Under the pieces are notes generated by a model. That model made no database searches and was not told the origin of the DNA. It saw only the letters and a list, made by a program, of their open reading frames with translations. The position numbers and the translations under genes are program-made. From NCBI RefSeq assembly GCF_009688945.1, contig NZ_AP021874.1, positions 3,596,001 through 3,660,000 of the forward strand: a stretch of 64,000 nt of DNA. The letters run 5' to 3'. Source of the DNA: Desulfosarcina alkanivorans. GTDB taxonomy: Bacteria; Desulfobacterota; Desulfobacteria; Desulfobacterales; Desulfosarcinaceae. Below, piece after piece: positions 7,863 through 17,966 of the stretch; position 1 is the first letter of the stretch, and every line of letters begins with the position of its first letter.

Positions 7863-9047
7863 ATGGAAACGATCAACATCGACAGTGTCGCCGACATCGT
7901 CTTTCAGCTCAAATGGAAGAGTGAGTACGCCGATCATCGTGAGTACTATGCCGCCCGGGGCATCAACCTGTGGCGGGACTGGCTTCCCGACAGGGTGCGG
8001 CGGTCGTTGACCGGAATGCATGCCTGGGAACAGGCATCGGTCGACTTTTCCGCGGGAGACCTGTTCGGAAGCAACGGCGGCCCGCTGAAAATCGACCGCA
8101 GGCGATTCTCCATGGACCCGAGGGCCGGCAGGTTCTACCCCAGGGGCCGGCTCAGCGGCCTCCCGGGGGTTTTTCCGCAGAACATGCAGCCCTTTCGCTG
8201 CGTGGGGGTCAACAACGGACACATGGACATAGACATGGCCCACCCGCTGGCGACCTACCCGCTGTCCCTGTCCATGACCACGGGGCAGATATCAGACAAA
8301 GATAACGAGCGCGGCGGCAGCAGCGTGGACTGGGTGGGTCTGCTCACCGAAGGGCCCGGCATGCAGGCCCGCTGGCAGAGCACCCCCACCGATTTTTTCG
8401 ACAGCGACGCGTTTACGAGGCGGAATGAACAGACCGACGGCCGCTTCTACAGCAAGCCGAGGCTGGTGCACCACCTGGACGAAACGGCCCGGGAAATGGT
8501 CGCAGACGTATACAAGCGCTTTGTCGGGGATGGCATGCATGTGCTGGACCTGATGAGCAGTTGGGCAACCCACCTGCCGTCAACGGTCAAGCCCGGGAGC
8601 GTCAGCGGCCTTGGCATGAACCGTACCGAGCTGGAGCAGAATCCGCGGCTGACGGACAGCCAGATCCGCGATCTGAACATCGATCCGCAGCTGCCTTACC
8701 GGAATGCGTCTTTTGATGTTGCCATCTGCAGTGTATCCGTGGAATACTTAACCCGACCGCTGGAGGTATTCTCCGAAGTGGCCCGGGTGCTCAAACCGGG
8801 CGGCACCTTTGCAGTCACATTTTCCAATCGCTGGTTCCCGCCCAAGGTCGTTCGCGTGTGGGAGAAGATCCACGAATTCGAGCGGATGGGCCTGGTCATG
8901 GAGTATTTCATACGCAGCGGCGCGTTCGACAACCTGGGCACCTATTCCATGCGCGGCCTGCCCCGTCCGAAAAACGACAAATATGCGGGGGAGCTGCTCC
9001 TGTCTGATCCGGTCTATGCGGTGTGGGGAACCCGGAAATCCGCTTAG
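7863..9047 (+). CDS. FKBP-like domain fused to SAM-dependent methyltransferase
   Basis: 394 residues. Residues ~90-145 read like the end of an FKBP/SlyD peptidyl-prolyl isomerase (FPQNMQPFRCVGVNNGHMDI, then the core DMAHPLATYPLSLSM, compared with DxNHPLAGxxLxFxV in the family). Residues ~220-360 are a class I methyltransferase. Motif I is replaced by LDLMSSWATHLP, and later motifs include FDVAICSVSVEYLTRPLEVFSEVARVLKPGG. Substrate unknown. The ATG at 7863 has GGAGG at good spacing; the longer ORF from 7647 is low-complexity and lacks a ribosome site. The isomerase part lacks the whole N-terminal half of an FKBP, so catalysis there is doubtful. Confidence 0.75.
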   Translation: METINIDSVADIVFQLKWKSEYADHREYYAARGINLWRDWLPDRVRRSLTGMHAWEQASVDFSAGDLFGSNGGPLKIDRRRFSMDPRAGRFYPRGRLSGLPGVFPQNMQPFRCVGVNNGHMDIDMAHPLATYPLSLSMTTGQISDKDNERGGSSVDWVGLLTEGPGMQARWQSTPTDFFDSDAFTRRNEQTDGRFYSKPRLVHHLDETAREMVADVYKRFVGDGMHVLDLMSSWATHLPSTVKPGSVSGLGMNRTELEQNPRLTDSQIRDLNIDPQLPYRNASFDVAICSVSVEYLTRPLEVFSEVARVLKPGGTFAVTFSNRWFPPKVVRVWEKIHEFERMGLVMEYFIRSGAFDNLGTYSMRGLPRPKNDKYAGELLLSDPVYAVWGTRKSA

Positions 9048-9160
9048 ACCGACCTCCGGCGGCAGGCAATGACGCCATGGCCGGATGGGGGCCACGATCC
9101 ATCATCCCCGCAACCACAGCATATCGACTGAATACGAAAACGCAACGTGAGGAGACAACG

Positions 9161-9547
9161 ATGAACCTGAAGACCTATTTTGATGACACCAAGGGGTTGG
9201 GCGTGCTTTCCACGGCTGATGGAGACGGGCGGGTCAACGCCGCCGTATATGCCCGTCCGCATGTAATGGAAGATGGTTCGATAGCGTTTGTCATGCGCGA
9301 CCGGCTGTCCCACAGCAACCTGACGTCCAACCCTCACGCCGCCTTTCTGTTCCGGGAAGAGCGCCCCGGCTACAAGGGCATTCGCCTTCACCTGACCAAA
9401 ACCCGTGAAGAGAGCGGCACCGAACTGGTCAAGGACCTTTGCCGGCGATGCCGGATCGACGACAAACCCGACACGGTCCGTTTCCTGGTCGTTTTCACCG
9501 TCGACAAGGAGCTGCCGCTGATTGGTGCCGGAGACGACCATCCCTGA
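9161..9547 (+). CDS. Pyridoxamine 5'-phosphate oxidase-family FMN-binding split-barrel protein
   Basis: 128 residues, matching a single split barrel. The sequence runs LGVLSTADGDGRVNAAVYARPHVMEDGSIAFVMRDRLSHSNLTSNPHAAFLFRE, typical of PNPOx-like FMN or F420 binders. The C-terminal stretch FLVVFTVDKELPLIG closes the barrel. Proteins of this kind are often flavin- or heme-linked oxidoreductases with unknown substrates; true pyridoxamine oxidase would be longer and keep a conserved Arg-rich C-terminus. GAGGAGA lies about six bases before the ATG. The upstream extension to 9023 overlaps the methyltransferase end and is not supported. Confidence 0.82.
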   Translation: MNLKTYFDDTKGLGVLSTADGDGRVNAAVYARPHVMEDGSIAFVMRDRLSHSNLTSNPHAAFLFREERPGYKGIRLHLTKTREESGTELVKDLCRRCRIDDKPDTVRFLVVFTVDKELPLIGAGDDHP

Positions 9548-9699
9548 CACCGCTCACCCGGTTTCCATCAATCGGGCAGGCGGGTTGCCGTATACGGACC
9601 ATGGCGGTTAACATCATCGGATTCAGGGGATTCATACCCGGATGATATTTTTTCTTCTAACCGATTTCAACGCCGGGATAACCGGAGTCAGGTCGAACC

Positions 9700-10650
9700 A
9701 TGACATCTGCAATCAGGATCGGTGTCAGCAAATGCCTTTTGGGAGAAAAAGTCCGTTTTGACGGCGGGCATAAACACGACCGCTACATCACCGGGACGCT
9801 GGGTCAGTACTTCGAATTCGTTCCCGTCTGCCCGGAAACCGACTGCGGCCTGGGTATCCCCAGAGAAGCCATGCGGCTGGAAGGTGATGTCCGCCATCCG
9901 CGGCTGGTCACCAACAAAACCGGCATCGACCGGACGGAACAGATGATGTCCTGGGCGACGCACCGGTTGGACCAGCTTGAAAATGACGATTTGTGCGGCT
10001 TCATCTTCAAAAAGGATTCGCCCAGCAGCGGTCTCTTCCGCGTCAAAGTCTACAACCGGCATGGACAGCCTGCCAGGACCGGCAGGGGCATGTTTGCCGC
10101 CGCTTTTACGGAGCGGTTTCCCCGTATCCCCGTGGAAGAAGAGGGCCGGCTCCACGATCCCGGACTGAGGGAGAACTTCATCGAGCGGGTGTTTGCCCTG
10201 AAGCGCTGGCGGGAAACGTTGGCGGAGAAAAAGGCCATGGGCCGGCTGGTCGCTTTCCACACCCGGGAAAAGCTGTTGCTCATGGCCCACAGCCCCAAGC
10301 ATTATCGGGAAATGGGGCAGCTGGTGGCCGGCGGCAAGCAGGTCGATCCGGTCACACTGTACGACCGGTATGAAGGCATGCTGGTGGAGGCGCTGAATCT
10401 CAAGGCCACGGTCGCCAAAAACACCAATGTGCTCATGCACATCATGGGATACTTCAAAAAACAGCTTTCCGGCGATGAAAAACAGGAACTGCTGGAACTG
10501 ATCGGCAATTACCGCAAGGGCATCCTGCCGTTGATCGTTCCCGTGACCCTGCTGAACCATTTCGTGCGTAAATACAGTCAGCCCTATCTGTCCGACCAGA
10601 CCTATCTCAAACCGCACCCGCTTGACCTTCAGCTGCGCAATCATGTTTAG
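9700..10650 (+). CDS. DUF523-DUF1722 protein (TudS-like N-terminus, YbgA-like C-terminus)
   Basis: 316 residues. Residues 5-155 are a DUF523 domain (VSKCLLGEKVRFDGGHK, CPETDCGLGIPRE, DSPSSGLFRVKVY). Residues ~190-310 are DUF1722 as in E. coli YbgA (LMAHSPKHYREMGQLVA, GYFKKQLSGDEKQELLELIGNYRKGILPLIVPVTLLNHF). DUF523 enzymes such as thiouracil desulfurase TudS bind a [4Fe-4S] cluster with three cysteines. Here Cys12 and Cys44 are present, but the third position in the SPSCG motif is Ser110. Cys49 is an extra cysteine close by. Activity is therefore uncertain. Cytoplasmic, no signal peptide. No photolyase neighbour, unlike the E. coli ybgA-phr pair. Confidence 0.85.
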   Translation: MTSAIRIGVSKCLLGEKVRFDGGHKHDRYITGTLGQYFEFVPVCPETDCGLGIPREAMRLEGDVRHPRLVTNKTGIDRTEQMMSWATHRLDQLENDDLCGFIFKKDSPSSGLFRVKVYNRHGQPARTGRGMFAAAFTERFPRIPVEEEGRLHDPGLRENFIERVFALKRWRETLAEKKAMGRLVAFHTREKLLLMAHSPKHYREMGQLVAGGKQVDPVTLYDRYEGMLVEALNLKATVAKNTNVLMHIMGYFKKQLSGDEKQELLELIGNYRKGILPLIVPVTLLNHFVRKYSQPYLSDQTYLKPHPLDLQLRNHV

Positions 10651-10715
10651 GGCGGCCCATGGATGAGGCCGCGCCCTGCCGGAGCGCCGCCTTTTCGATT
10701 GGATAAGGGAGACAC

Positions 10716-11459
10716 ATGACCACCGAAGAGACCGTCGCATTGGTGACCGGCGCCAACAAGGGCCTTGGACTGGAAACCTGCCGTCAGTTGGCCCGTCGGG
10801 TGATAACCGTACTGATGGGGGCCAGGGACATCGAACTGGGCCGCGATGCCGCCGGCCGATTGAAGTCCGAGGGCCTGACGGTCGAACCGGTTCAGCTGGA
10901 CGTGACCCGGGCCGACCACATCGCACAGATTGGAAGCGTCATCGAAACCCGCTTTGGGCGGCTGGACATCCTGGTCAACAATGCCGGTATGATTCACCCG
11001 GAGGAGTCCCTGTTCGCCAACAGTTCGGAGCAAATCTCCCTCCAGGCCTTGAGGGAAACCTTCGAGGTCAATTTTTTCGGCCAGGTGGCGCTGACCCAGG
11101 CGCTTTTGCCGCTGATCAAAAAAAGCCCGGCCGGCCGCATCGTCAACGTCTCCAGCATCCTGGGCTCCCTGACCCTTCACAGTAAGGAATCTTCCGAGGC
11201 AACCCAGATAAAGCCCCTGGCCTATGACGCCTCCAAAACGGCATTGAATCAGTTTACCGTGCACCTGGCCGCGTCGCTGAACAGGACGCCCATCAAGGTC
11301 AACGCCGCACATCCCGGCTGGGTAAAAACTGATCTGGGCTCCCGGCGGGCACCCATGGGCGTGGAAGACGGCGCCAAAACCGCCGTTCGTCTGGCGACCA
11401 TCGGCCCGGATGGACCCACAGGAAAATTTTTCCATTTCAATGAAGAGGTTCCCTGGTGA
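10716..11459 (+). CDS. Short-chain dehydrogenase/reductase
   Basis: 247 residues with a classical SDR fold. It has the nucleotide motif TGANKGLG (residues ~11-18), NNAG (about 88-91), the catalytic Ser in NVSSILG, and YDASK as the YxxxK pair. The C-terminus HPGWVKTDLG resembles carbonyl-reductase-like SDRs (plant/animal CBR1 type), which reduce ketones or quinones with NADPH. The start has AAGGGAGACAC upstream. The gene stands 65 bases after the DUF523-DUF1722 gene on the same strand and may be co-transcribed. Substrate unknown. Confidence 0.87.
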   Translation: MTTEETVALVTGANKGLGLETCRQLARRVITVLMGARDIELGRDAAGRLKSEGLTVEPVQLDVTRADHIAQIGSVIETRFGRLDILVNNAGMIHPEESLFANSSEQISLQALRETFEVNFFGQVALTQALLPLIKKSPAGRIVNVSSILGSLTLHSKESSEATQIKPLAYDASKTALNQFTVHLAASLNRTPIKVNAAHPGWVKTDLGSRRAPMGVEDGAKTAVRLATIGPDGPTGKFFHFNEEVPW

Positions 11460-14226
<2,767 letters not shown>

Positions 14227-14269
14227 TCGATTAGACGTCAACACACTGGCATAAAAACGGATTCAACCG

Positions 14270-14301
14270 GGGACCCCGGGGGCCTCGACGCCCCCGGTCC
14301 C
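14270..14301 (+). terminator. Hairpin downstream of katG
   Basis: GGGA plus CCGGGGGC (14270-14283, with a two-base bulge) pairs with GCCCCCGG plus TCCC (14290-14301). The stem is very stable, but only TT follows, so termination would be partial and may reduce read-through into the small gene at 14325. Confidence 0.4.
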
Positions 14302-14324
14302 TTAACCTTTCAGGAGACACAGCA

Positions 14325-14522
14325 ATGGCGGAGAAAAAATTCAAACAGGTGTGTGAGTGCAAAAACTGCGGGAACGAGGCTGAAATGGTCATTACCTGTT
14401 CCCTGGAAGAAGAGAAGGCGGCGGCAACGCCTCGTGTCGTCCCCAAGGGCGAGGGCAAAACCGAAGGGCATGCCGTGTGCAGCCATTGCGGCGGAGAAGC
14501 GGATATCTGGCTGGACGTCTGA
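14325..14522 (+). CDS. Small protein with two cysteine pairs (zinc-ribbon-like)
   Basis: 65 residues. An N-terminal CxCxxC (VCECKNCGNEAEM) and a C-terminal CxxC (VCSHCGGEADIW) are separated by a charged linker, which fits a single zinc ribbon. Ribosome site CAGGAGACACAGCA precedes the ATG. I do not recognise the family. It lies 98 bases behind katG and may be expressed with it, suggesting a stress-related role, but that is inference only. Confidence 0.7.
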   Translation: MAEKKFKQVCECKNCGNEAEMVITCSLEEEKAAATPRVVPKGEGKTEGHAVCSHCGGEADIWLDV

Positions 14523-14579
14523 ACCCTTTTTAGGCCGACCGTCCGAAATGGCCCTCGAAACACGGACGCGCCTGACAGT

Positions 14580-15599
14580 TCAAGATTCGTGGTTCAAGCG
14601 GTCCAACTGATCCACGGTTGACGGTTCGACATCGACCGTGCCGCGCTGGCGGCTCATTTTCTCCTTTCGATGGCTCCGATCCCCGGGAACGGCAACCCGG
14701 TCCGCCCAATCGGCGGGCGTCTCCCTGCGCAGTTGCCGGCACATATCGGAAACCGCCGTTTTGAAAGCATTCCTGTCCCCAAAGCCGGCAATGTCCAGGG
14801 CCAGGACCAGGCAGCCATATTCGTGGGGATGCCATCCCGGGGTCTGCAGTGTGCTGAGCCGGCTTTGCACCAGGGCACCGGTGAGCACTTCGATCAACAG
14901 GCTGATGCCGAACCCCTTGAAGCCGCCGCCGATGGGCAGCAGATTGGCCACCCCGTCGTCGGAAAGCGCCTCCCGGGCAACGGTGGTGGGCCTGCCGCGG
15001 CGGTCCACGGCCACATGGTCCCGCAAGGGGTTTCCTTTTTCCCTGGCGTTCTTGATCTCGAAAAAGGGAATTTCGGTGGTGGCCATGTCCAGGCAAACGG
15101 GATCGTCGGCCGTGGGGATGGCGTAGGCCATGGGATTGGTGCCCAGCACCCCGCGGGTGCCGCCGAAAGGAACGGTGCACCCGGTGCCGCCGTTGAACAG
15201 GGCAATGCCGATCAGGTCCCGTCGGGCCAGACCGTCGGCCCACATGTTCAGGGTAATCACCCCGGCGGAATTGTGAAAACCGACGGCCGCCAAACCCAGC
15301 CGCCCGGCCCGCTCCGCCAGCGTATCGTGAATGGATTTTATTTTCAGGGATGGCGCCAGGCCATTGAAATCCAGTACCGTGACGGCCCCCCTGTCCACCA
15401 GGGGGGTCACCTCATGGCCCGTATGGTCGCGCCAGACCGCCAGATCGGCCACGGCTTCGGCCAGCGGATTCATGCGGGGCGATTTCTTCAGATGGGCCTG
15501 CATGCAGAGCGCGGCGAAATAGTCCGCTTCCCCGGGCGAAACAAACCGCCGCGCGGTTGCCGCCAGCCGGCCTTCAAGCTCATTGATGTCTATCTGCAT
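14580..15599 (-). CDS. Ldh2/MDH2-family NAD(P)-dependent dehydrogenase, probable pyrroline-2-carboxylate reductase
   Basis: 339 residues of the malate/L-lactate dehydrogenase 2 family, which uses NAD(P)H in a fold unrelated to classical LDH. Visible family stretches are GFHNSAGVITLNMWADGLARRDLIG, GTNPMAYAIPT, LDMATTEIPFFEI, and GGGFKGFGISLLIEVLTG. The family includes malate, ureidoglycolate and sulfolactate dehydrogenases and the delta1-pyrroline-2-carboxylate reductase DpkA. It is the last gene of the aconitase X operon and overlaps the AcnX small-subunit gene by 10 bases. Aconitase X acting on cis-3-hydroxy-L-proline gives delta1-pyrroline-2-carboxylate, so this gene is best read as the reductase that makes L-proline. 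That role is inferred from context. The C-terminal ~35 residues are polar and extend past the usual end. Confidence 0.85.
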   Translation of the reverse strand: MQIDINELEGRLAATARRFVSPGEADYFAALCMQAHLKKSPRMNPLAEAVADLAVWRDHTGHEVTPLVDRGAVTVLDFNGLAPSLKIKSIHDTLAERAGRLGLAAVGFHNSAGVITLNMWADGLARRDLIGIALFNGGTGCTVPFGGTRGVLGTNPMAYAIPTADDPVCLDMATTEIPFFEIKNAREKGNPLRDHVAVDRRGRPTTVAREALSDDGVANLLPIGGGFKGFGISLLIEVLTGALVQSRLSTLQTPGWHPHEYGCLVLALDIAGFGDRNAFKTAVSDMCRQLRRETPADWADRVAVPGDRSHRKEKMSRQRGTVDVEPSTVDQLDRLNHES

Positions 15600-16030
15600 C
15601 GGCAGCCTCCATCCCCTGATCCCCCGATCAGCGTAATTTCACCCCGATCCCCATCGACCCGCACCCGGTCGCCCACGCTGATGATGTCGAACGGGTCGTC
15701 CTCGAGGTCCGTGACCATGGGTACGTTGAGTACGGCCGCCGTCACCGCGGTGCGGGAATCGAGATGGGGAAAGACCAGCGCCGCCGGGCCGAATCCGGCC
15801 ACCTGGGCCGCGTGAAAAAAAATGGACCAGCCGTTGGAACCGCGGCTGCCCTCCAGAATCAGGACGCTGCCTTTGAGGCGCATGCCTTCCAGGGGGTGGC
15901 CGGGCTCCTTCACCCTGCCCGTATGAACGTCAATTCCCCCCCAACCGGTAATGGTCCGTCGGCTGATCAGTGCCGGCCCCTCGGCGACGCCGCCCAGGGC
16001 CCCCCTGCCGCGAATGACGATCGATGCCAT
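15590..16030 (-). CDS. Aconitase X small (swivel) subunit, DUF126
   Basis: 146 residues; the swivelling domain of AcnX, separate from the catalytic subunit (type II arrangement). Typical features are IRGRGALGGVAEGPALIS at the N-terminus, the active-site loop LEGSRGSNGWSIF, and NVPMVTDLEDDPFDIISVGDRVRVDG near the end. The start ATG at 16030 shares one base with the large-subunit stop (TGATG), and the gene overlaps the next by 10 bases, so the three are translationally coupled. The longer ORF from 16282 lies inside the large subunit. Together with the large subunit it should form a [2Fe-2S] or mononuclear-iron hydro-lyase. Confidence 0.9.
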   Translation of the reverse strand: MASIVIRGRGALGGVAEGPALISRRTITGWGGIDVHTGRVKEPGHPLEGMRLKGSVLILEGSRGSNGWSIFFHAAQVAGFGPAALVFPHLDSRTAVTAAVLNVPMVTDLEDDPFDIISVGDRVRVDGDRGEITLIGGSGDGGCRCR

Positions 16031-17301
16031 CAGTGTCCCTCCCAGGTTCCGCTGATTGCCGTTTGCAGGCACTGGTCCAGTGAGCCGTAATAAAGCTGTG
16101 CATCCGTCTCCTGGGCTGCCGACAGGCGCTGTTTGGCCGAATCGTAGGCCGCCGTGCGCACACCGGACGGGTACCCGCGGGTCGACGGGCAACTGCCGGT
16201 GAGCACCCGGGCCCCGGCGTTTTCGATCGTTTCCGTGTAGCCGCAACGATCGGCCATATACTTGAACGGGCCGGCGGTCCACACGTGAACCACGGTATCG
16301 GGATGAATGCGCCGGCCATCCAGGAACGCGGCGATGCGACGAAGTTCATCGATATGATAGTGGGGGCAGCCCAGGGAGATATAGTCGATCGGCCCCCGCG
16401 GGTTGCCGTTGAGCCCATCGACGGATTCGGCCGTATCACGGTCGGAAACGATGATGCGGCCCTGTTCCGGGTTGCCGCCCAGCGCCTGATCGATGCTGCC
16501 CGCCTCCGGGGTGATCCCTTCCAGGTGGCAGATCTCCGTACCGGCCGTGCAGGCCAGCGAGGCAAAAAAGGCTTTGAGCCGGATGGCATCGGGGCGTGCA
16601 AAGTCGCCGGTCAGAACAGGCACGGCCATGGGCGGCAGCTGCCTGCCCAGGGCATGGCCCAGCACATCCCAGTCGTGCACCGATTCAGGACGGGACCGGA
16701 CCGCCACCAGGTGGGTGGCCCTGCGGTTCTCCGGCAGGTGCAGGCCCCACAGCGGGGTGTAGCCGCACACGGCGGCGCAGAAGCTGGCTTCGATGCCGTC
16801 CCCGTTTCCGCAGGCGCCCCAGAGACTGTTCAGAAAGAGAACGGCACTGGATTCACAGCTGACGAAATGCTCCCCGGCAACTGGAATGAAACCGAGCAGG
16901 TAGGGCACGCAGGTGCCGCTGAGGACGACCCCCGCATCCACGAAGCGACGGAGCATGGCCAGGTTCTGCACCTGCCGGTTCGGCCCGGCCAGCATGTGTC
17001 CCGGTAATTCGGTGCAGTCCACCTCCACGCCGCTGTAACAGATGCAGCCCCGATTCATTTTCTCAAGGCGGGCCGCCTGCGTGGTGCAAAGGGCCATGGT
17101 CGAGAATATCCGGTCGAAATCATCGGACACGGCCACATCCAGATAGTGGTGGGCGCCGCAGAACAGATCCGCCCAGGTGACCCGGCACAGCCGCTCTGCC
17201 CCCAGTACCCCGGCGTAGCGTACGATCAGCGCCATGGCCTTTTGGGGCGCCCGGCCACCTTCGCCATCCAGGATGGCCTTTTGGGTATCGGTGAGTTCCA
17301 T
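16030..17301 (-). CDS. Aconitase X catalytic subunit (probable cis-3-hydroxy-L-proline dehydratase)
   Basis: 423 residues, DUF521. Candidate cluster ligands are cysteines in SGTCVPYLLG, SLGCPHYHIDEL and LTGSCPSTRGYP. The substrate-side region YSGVEVDCTELPG and ESSAVLFLNSLWGACGNGDG match the family. Bacterial AcnX proteins dehydrate cis-3-hydroxy-L-proline, while archaeal ones dehydrate mevalonate 5-phosphate in the alternative mevalonate pathway. A proline-type assignment is favoured because an Ldh2-family reductase is coupled downstream and no isoprenoid genes are nearby. First gene of the three-gene operon; upstream promoter not identified. No transport or epimerase gene for hydroxyproline is in the window. 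Confidence 0.88.
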   Translation of the reverse strand: MELTDTQKAILDGEGGRAPQKAMALIVRYAGVLGAERLCRVTWADLFCGAHHYLDVAVSDDFDRIFSTMALCTTQAARLEKMNRGCICYSGVEVDCTELPGHMLAGPNRQVQNLAMLRRFVDAGVVLSGTCVPYLLGFIPVAGEHFVSCESSAVLFLNSLWGACGNGDGIEASFCAAVCGYTPLWGLHLPENRRATHLVAVRSRPESVHDWDVLGHALGRQLPPMAVPVLTGDFARPDAIRLKAFFASLACTAGTEICHLEGITPEAGSIDQALGGNPEQGRIIVSDRDTAESVDGLNGNPRGPIDYISLGCPHYHIDELRRIAAFLDGRRIHPDTVVHVWTAGPFKYMADRCGYTETIENAGARVLTGSCPSTRGYPSGVRTAAYDSAKQRLSAAQETDAQLYYGSLDQCLQTAISGTWEGH

Positions 17302-17674
17302 CGGTGTCCTTCACCTTTCTGGCAGGTTTATGGACGCATATCCCCCTTTGAAAAAAAAGGCAACCCGGCCGGCCGACGGGCTTTCAGGAAAAGCGCGTGC
17401 AATCCACGGGGAAATGACCTATGATGGACTTAATTTCAGCCATGTTCGGCAGCGGTCGGCACGGGACACCGGCAGGCCGCCGGATACGCCGAAAAAACGA
17501 GTGGGCGCGCCGCAACCAAAGCGGTGACCCCATACCAACGGGTAAATCCTCGGATTTGTGCATTCCTCGGTATATATCCTGGAGACGGCCTGATCGGGTC
17601 GATGATCGGGCATTCTTTTTCAGGGGGACATCCTGAGCCACTGCGCAAGGACAAAAACAAAGGAGAGTTTGCTG
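17302..17674. other. Divergent promoter region between acnX operon and csp
   Basis: 373 bases between divergent genes. It must hold promoters for both. The ORFs across it are mutually overlapping and have no ribosome sites. A long untranslated leader for the cold-shock gene (17560-17674) is plausible, as is common for csp mRNAs, but I cannot show a thermosensor structure by eye. Confidence 0.4.
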
Positions 17675-17875
17675 ATGGAAGGTCACATTAAATGGTACGA
17701 TGAAAAAAAACGGTTCGGGTTCGTCACCACCCAGGAAAACGAAGATATTTTTCTACATGTTTCGGGAATCAAGGAATACGGTCATTTCGGCCTTCAGCGG
17801 GACGACCGCGTGGAATTCGAAATCAAGGAAACCGCCAAGGGCAAACAGGCGGTCAACTTAAGGCCGGTCAAATAA
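17675..17875 (+). CDS. Cold-shock domain protein (CspA family)
   Basis: 66 residues, a single OB-fold nucleic-acid-binding domain. RNP1 (KRFGFVTT) and RNP2 (DIFLHV) are both present, with IKWYDEKKRFGF at the N-terminus. It binds single-stranded RNA or DNA in the cytoplasm as a chaperone or antiterminator. AAAGGAG lies about ten bases before the ATG; an in-frame TTG at 17669 is a less likely start. An intrinsic terminator follows 20 bases after the stop, so the gene is monocistronic. Confidence 0.95.
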   Translation: MEGHIKWYDEKKRFGFVTTQENEDIFLHVSGIKEYGHFGLQRDDRVEFEIKETAKGKQAVNLRPVK

Positions 17876-17895
17876 TATTCCTTTCAGCCCCGGCA

Positions 17896-17932
17896 GGCAC
17901 CCTTCCATCCTGGACGGGGTGCCTTTCTTTTT
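17896..17932 (+). terminator. Intrinsic terminator of csp
   Basis: GGCACCC (17896-17902) pairs with GGGTGCC (17917-17923), followed by TTTCTTTTT. Standard hairpin plus U-tract, 20 bases after the csp stop. Confidence 0.88.
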
Positions 17933-17966
17933 GCCCCCGCCCCGATCTCGTCTCCTCACTCCGATA

